NCBI GenBank assembly: GCA_947685225.1
Contig: CANTUV010000007.1
Location: 12,420,501 to 12,484,500 of the forward strand
Length of the DNA: 64,000 nucleotides
From: Garcia nutans
Taxonomy: Eukaryota; Streptophyta; Magnoliopsida; Malpighiales; Euphorbiaceae
Direction of reading: 5' to 3'
Made by a program: the position numbers and the translations under genes. The notes under the pieces are model-generated. The model was not told the origin of the DNA. It did no database searches and saw only the letters and a list, made by a program, of their open reading frames with translations. Shown here piece after piece: positions 60,273 through 64,000 of this stretch (position 1 is its first letter; every line of letters begins with the position of its first letter).

Positions 60273-63079
60273 TGTAACACCCCTTCCCAACCTACATATG
60301 TAAGCTGAGTAGAAGCGCCACACTAACCTAATGTTGCTACCAATTTTACTTAGTCAAATTTTAGTTCCGATTTTTACAAAATTTTTGCCATAGTTTCGCC
60401 TAAAAATTGAGTCCCAAGTGTCGACAAAACCGGTTTTTTTCTTATTTTTAAAAACATTTTACACAAACCAATGCAAACAAAATCATTCTCAGTACACTCC
60501 CAATAAATCCCCCTTGTAACCTCAACTACAACCTGCAAAAAGGATTTACACTTCTAGTACAACATAAAATAAAGGTTTTGGGACAACCCCCATATTTAAA
60601 TATTACACAGCGGAAGTTATAAAATATTTACATATTTACAAATTCATATACATCAAAACTCAAGTTTTACAACACATAAAATTTATACATGATTGGCAAG
60701 TCTGCTCTGATCTTTAAGCTCCCAAAATGGATTCTTCAAGGTCTACTCTCACTAGGTCTTGATGAACTCTCGGGTTCAACTCTATCCACTCTACTACCTG
60801 CGCGATTAAACACTATCGCGCTAAGCCAACGGCTTAGTAAGATAAAACATGCTAACGGTATGCTTTAATGAAATGCAATGCCACATATGTTATTGATAAG
60901 ATCAACATCATAAATATAAAGTTAACCACACAATTATGCATTTCACAAATCATAGTCATATGAGCATACCACATTTCAACATCTTTTCACATTCAACATT
61001 AATCAATCATACTCCATAACCAACATCTCATTTCATTAAACTCATAACATTATTTAGGACATTCATATAACCTTGACACCTATGGGCCCAACAAGTATTT
61101 AATACGATATTCAGAGTTCAGAGTTACTGCTTTGGTTCATAGTCACAATAATCACGCCCGTAGGCAATGTATATACATGTATCTCTATCCATAGATAGTG
61201 TAACAGACCCAGTCTCTTGGATCATCAACTCAACACGTATGAGGAGATCCTCAACCCGGCAAGACTGTTACAAATCATGTATCTCATAGTGTAACAGACC
61301 CAGTCTCTTGGACCATCAACTCAACACCTATGAGGAGGTCCTCAACCCGGCAAGACTGTTACCTTTCATCATTTCTTAGGCATGCCACCCAAATCCAGAA
61401 CTCTGAAACTGAATAACATATTAAACAAACAATTCATTTCCATTCTCAATTCTCATCACATTTAGGCAAACATGCCTTCTTTCTTTCAATTACATCATCT
61501 TAACCAATAACAATGGCTTCACATTTCATTTCATAATATAACATCTCATTATTCAAGTATATATATATATATATATCTCATCCATGATCACATTATATCT
61601 CACATAGCATCATTCATAAATATCAACATTTCATTCCACATTACTCATGAAACACATTACCATTCACAATGCACAACATAACATTGTTCAATCTCAACAA
61701 TGCAATTAGGGTAAAGAACAATTGATTATAACATTCATTGATTCAAGTGTGTTTAAAGTGTTTAGGGTTAGGTTTAAGGACCAACCTACCTTTGGAGAAC
61801 CAAAGCAATGCAAGAAGAACAAAGAATTAAAACCCTAACCATAAATAGTACATTCTGGTTTTAAACTCCATTTTATCCTTATTTTGAAAATTTGTATAAA
61901 ATAATCTACTTGACTAAAAATTCTAAAATTTTTACAGAATTTAGTTTTGTATCTTAAAATCATCCCTTTAAAATTTCAGATCAAACTGAACACAAAATCT
62001 TGGTCAAATAGTTCACCTAACCAGACTGCCCCAATTGCCCTGCATCCTGGCAGCAGTTCTGAACTTTGTGAATTCCATAAATCAAATTCAATCAACGTGG
62101 TTCCAAATTATTTTTCTCAAATACTAGACTCACTAAGAAACAACATATCCAAAATTCAATTGAATATGATTTTTCTACATTTTATTAAAAATCCCGAAAT
62201 ATAGCTGTCCCAGTTAAGGTACCTGCTGGGACAGGTCTAATGAAAATAATTTTTCTAAACTCATAACCATTCCAAAATCGAATCAACATATTTTTCAGTC
62301 ATTCTAGACTCATAGAGGCACAACATATCAAAAATTCACTTCAAGAACATTTTTCTAAAATTAATTAAAAATCATACAAGTCACAGCCTTTACTAATCCT
62401 AAAACAGAAACAATTTCACTAAACACCAATCTTACTCTTCCATCACCAACACCAACCCAACTTCTCATCTATCAAGCAAAATCAATACTTACAATCATAC
62501 CATAAGCAACTTAATCATACCACTTCAAAAGAATTGAAGAAATTAGAGAAAAGATCTTACCTTAGTTAAAAACTTCTTAAATCAACACTTGAACACTTAA
62601 TCTTTCTTCAATTTAAGCTTGAAATCATCAAAACCATCACTTGTCTCTTTCTTTCTCTTTGGCTATGGAGGGCCGGCCATCAACAAGAAGAAGAAGAAGA
62701 AATGATGAAGAAAACACAAATCAAACCTTCTTTAAATATCCACCATGTGATTTTATCCAAGCAATTATCAAAGTGCCCTTATTCACATAATTATCTTTTT
62801 GTCTTATATGTGCCCAATTAAGTAATTTACCAATCTCAAATAAATATCTTCTCTTGCATTGACCAAGCCTCTTGACCACTTTATATGTCATATATATTAA
62901 CATATACACAACATATAAATTTGTCTCTAAACCCTATTTCTTCCCAAAATACATATACATATACATTCTCTTCTCAATTTCTTTTCTCTTACAATTTAAC
63001 ACATATATTCAATCCAATATATAACAATAACAACAACAACAATATGCAAAACTTCTAGGGCATAAATGAGGATATTACA
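60273..63079 (-). repeat. 5' LTR of Gypsy element G
   Basis: 2807 bp, about 99.5 percent identical to 53214-56020 at a constant offset of 7059. It ends 8 nt from the primer-binding site at 60252-60264. Confidence 0.97.
61200..61362. repeat. Tandem pair of 72-bp hairpin units in the right LTR of G
   Basis: Same two units as in the other LTR, at 61200-61271 and 61291-61362, with identical pairing differences between unit 1 and unit 2. Confidence 0.75.
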
Positions 63080-64000
63080 CTTTTAATTTTTAATACTAAT
63101 TAACTAAAAATTCATAAAATCACAAAAAACTTTGTATTTTTTAAAACTAAACCCAAAAATTCCTAGAAAACCAAAATTTTTAATTTTTTAACTAAAAACC
63201 TAAAAATCCCTAAAATTACAATAATAATAATAATAACAACAATAATAATTTTAAACACTAAATTCGTATAAATTAAAAATAAAATTTAAATTTTTAATAC
63301 TAATTAACTAAAACACTATAAAATCATAAAAGAAAATGTATTTTTTAAAACTAAACCCTAAAATCCTAAAAAGCCAAATTTTTTAATTTTTTAACTAAAA
63401 ACTAATAATCCCTAAAATCACAAAAAAAAATAATTTTAAATAATAAATTCCTATAAATTAATAAAATACCTTAAAATTTTAATTTTTAATACTAATTAAC
63501 TAAAAATTCATAAAATCACAAAACCCTAAATAGTATTTTTTAAAAAACTAAACTCTAAAATTCCTAGAAAACCAAATACTTTAATTTTTTAACTAAATGC
63601 CAAAAATCCCTAAAATCACAAAAAAAAAATTAATTTTAAACACTAAATTTTTATAAATTAATAAAATACCTTAACATTTTAATTTTTAATACCAATTAAC
63701 TAAAAATCCATAAAATCACAAAACTCTAAGTTGTATTTTTTAAAAATTAAACCCTAAATTCCTAAAAAACCAAAATTTTTTACTTTTTTAACTAAAAATC
63801 CCTAAAATCTCAAAAAAATTAATTTTAAAGACTAAATTCCTATAAATTAATAAAATACCTTAAAATTTTAATTATAATTTTAATTATAATTTTTAATTAT
63901 AACCTTTAAATGCAAAAATTCTAATTTTTTACAACTGAAAAAAATATTTTACTCTAAAATTCTAGAAAAATTTAAAATTAAAACCTAAACATAATTTTCA
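63080..64000. repeat. Tandem repeat array, units of about 190-205 bp
   Basis: Units begin TAATACTAATTAACTAAAAA near 63091, 63295, 63487 and 63687 and share AAATCACAAAA, AAACTAAACCCTAAAATTCC, AACCAAAATTTTT, TAAATTCCTATAAATTAATA. The pattern decays after 63870 and runs off the window. Element G inserted into the first unit. Confidence 0.85.

Larger units (their letters stand above)
53214..63079 (-). mobile_element. Complete, very young Ty3/Gypsy retrotransposon (element G)
   Basis: Seen: two 2807-bp LTRs (53214-56020 and 60273-63079; TGTAACACCCC ... GATATTACA on the plus strand) with exact 5-bp flanks CTTTT (53209-53213 and 63080-63084). PBS TGGTATCAGAGCC (minus strand) at 60252-60264 lies 8 nt inside the right LTR, and a polypurine tract AGAGGGGAGAAT (minus strand) at 56021-56032. 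By eye the LTRs differ by roughly fifteen substitutions (about 0.5 percent), making this the youngest element in the window. The long LTRs and gag-pol style suit a chromovirus of the Tekay/Del kind (inference). Confidence 0.97.

Overview
The window is nuclear DNA from a eudicot plant; I cannot name the species. It is very AT-rich, its genes have GT-AG introns, it is crowded with LTR retrotransposons primed by initiator-Met tRNA (TGGTATCAGAGC), and its one large host gene is a plant-specific AGCVIII protein kinase. There are no bacterial operons, CRISPR arrays or rRNA genes, and I recognised no tRNA gene.

Layout. 17-5168: complete Copia element A (minus strand, TSD GTTGT), inserted in an AT-rich satellite whose remainder is at 5169-5700. 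6364-11445: complete Copia element B (plus strand, TSD GTTTA), which split a PsbQ-like (chloroplast NDH lumenal subunit type) exon; its two halves lie on the minus strand at about 6065-6363 and 11446-11523. 12831-20886: AT-rich DNA with copies of a dispersed repeat of about 230-285 bp (family R1). It also holds a small intact three-exon gene for a DnaJ-type cysteine-rich zinc-finger membrane protein (15965-16488) and a decayed tandem TRIM-like LTR array (19812-20975). 21059-27654+: a nest in which a young Copia element C (21351-27081, TSD TAGAT) sits in older LTR remnants E and D. 27.7-38 kb: intergenic, with a GC-rich patch at 36.5 kb. 38120-40637: a two-exon PINOID2-like AGC kinase gene, complete with TATA box and poly(A) signal and accompanied by foldback MITE-like repeats. 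40.7-51.1 kb: intergenic, with a LINE RNase H relic and two large AT-rich tandem arrays. 51130-52760: decayed Gypsy pol fragment F. 53214-63079: very young Gypsy element G (2807-bp LTRs, TSD CTTTT) inside a tandem array of roughly 200-bp units that runs to the end of the window.

Only two host genes look functional: the zinc-finger protein, which is not visible as one long ORF, and the kinase. Every retroelement polyprotein carries stops, frameshifts, deletions or catalytic substitutions, many of them CG-to-TG or G-to-A type changes as expected of methylated transposons. I see no wholly new gene system. The least ordinary items are the TRIM-like array, the Copia-split PsbQ-like exon, a base-pair-conserving change in a hairpin repeat of the Gypsy LTR, and a five-codon upstream ORF overlapping the kinase start.
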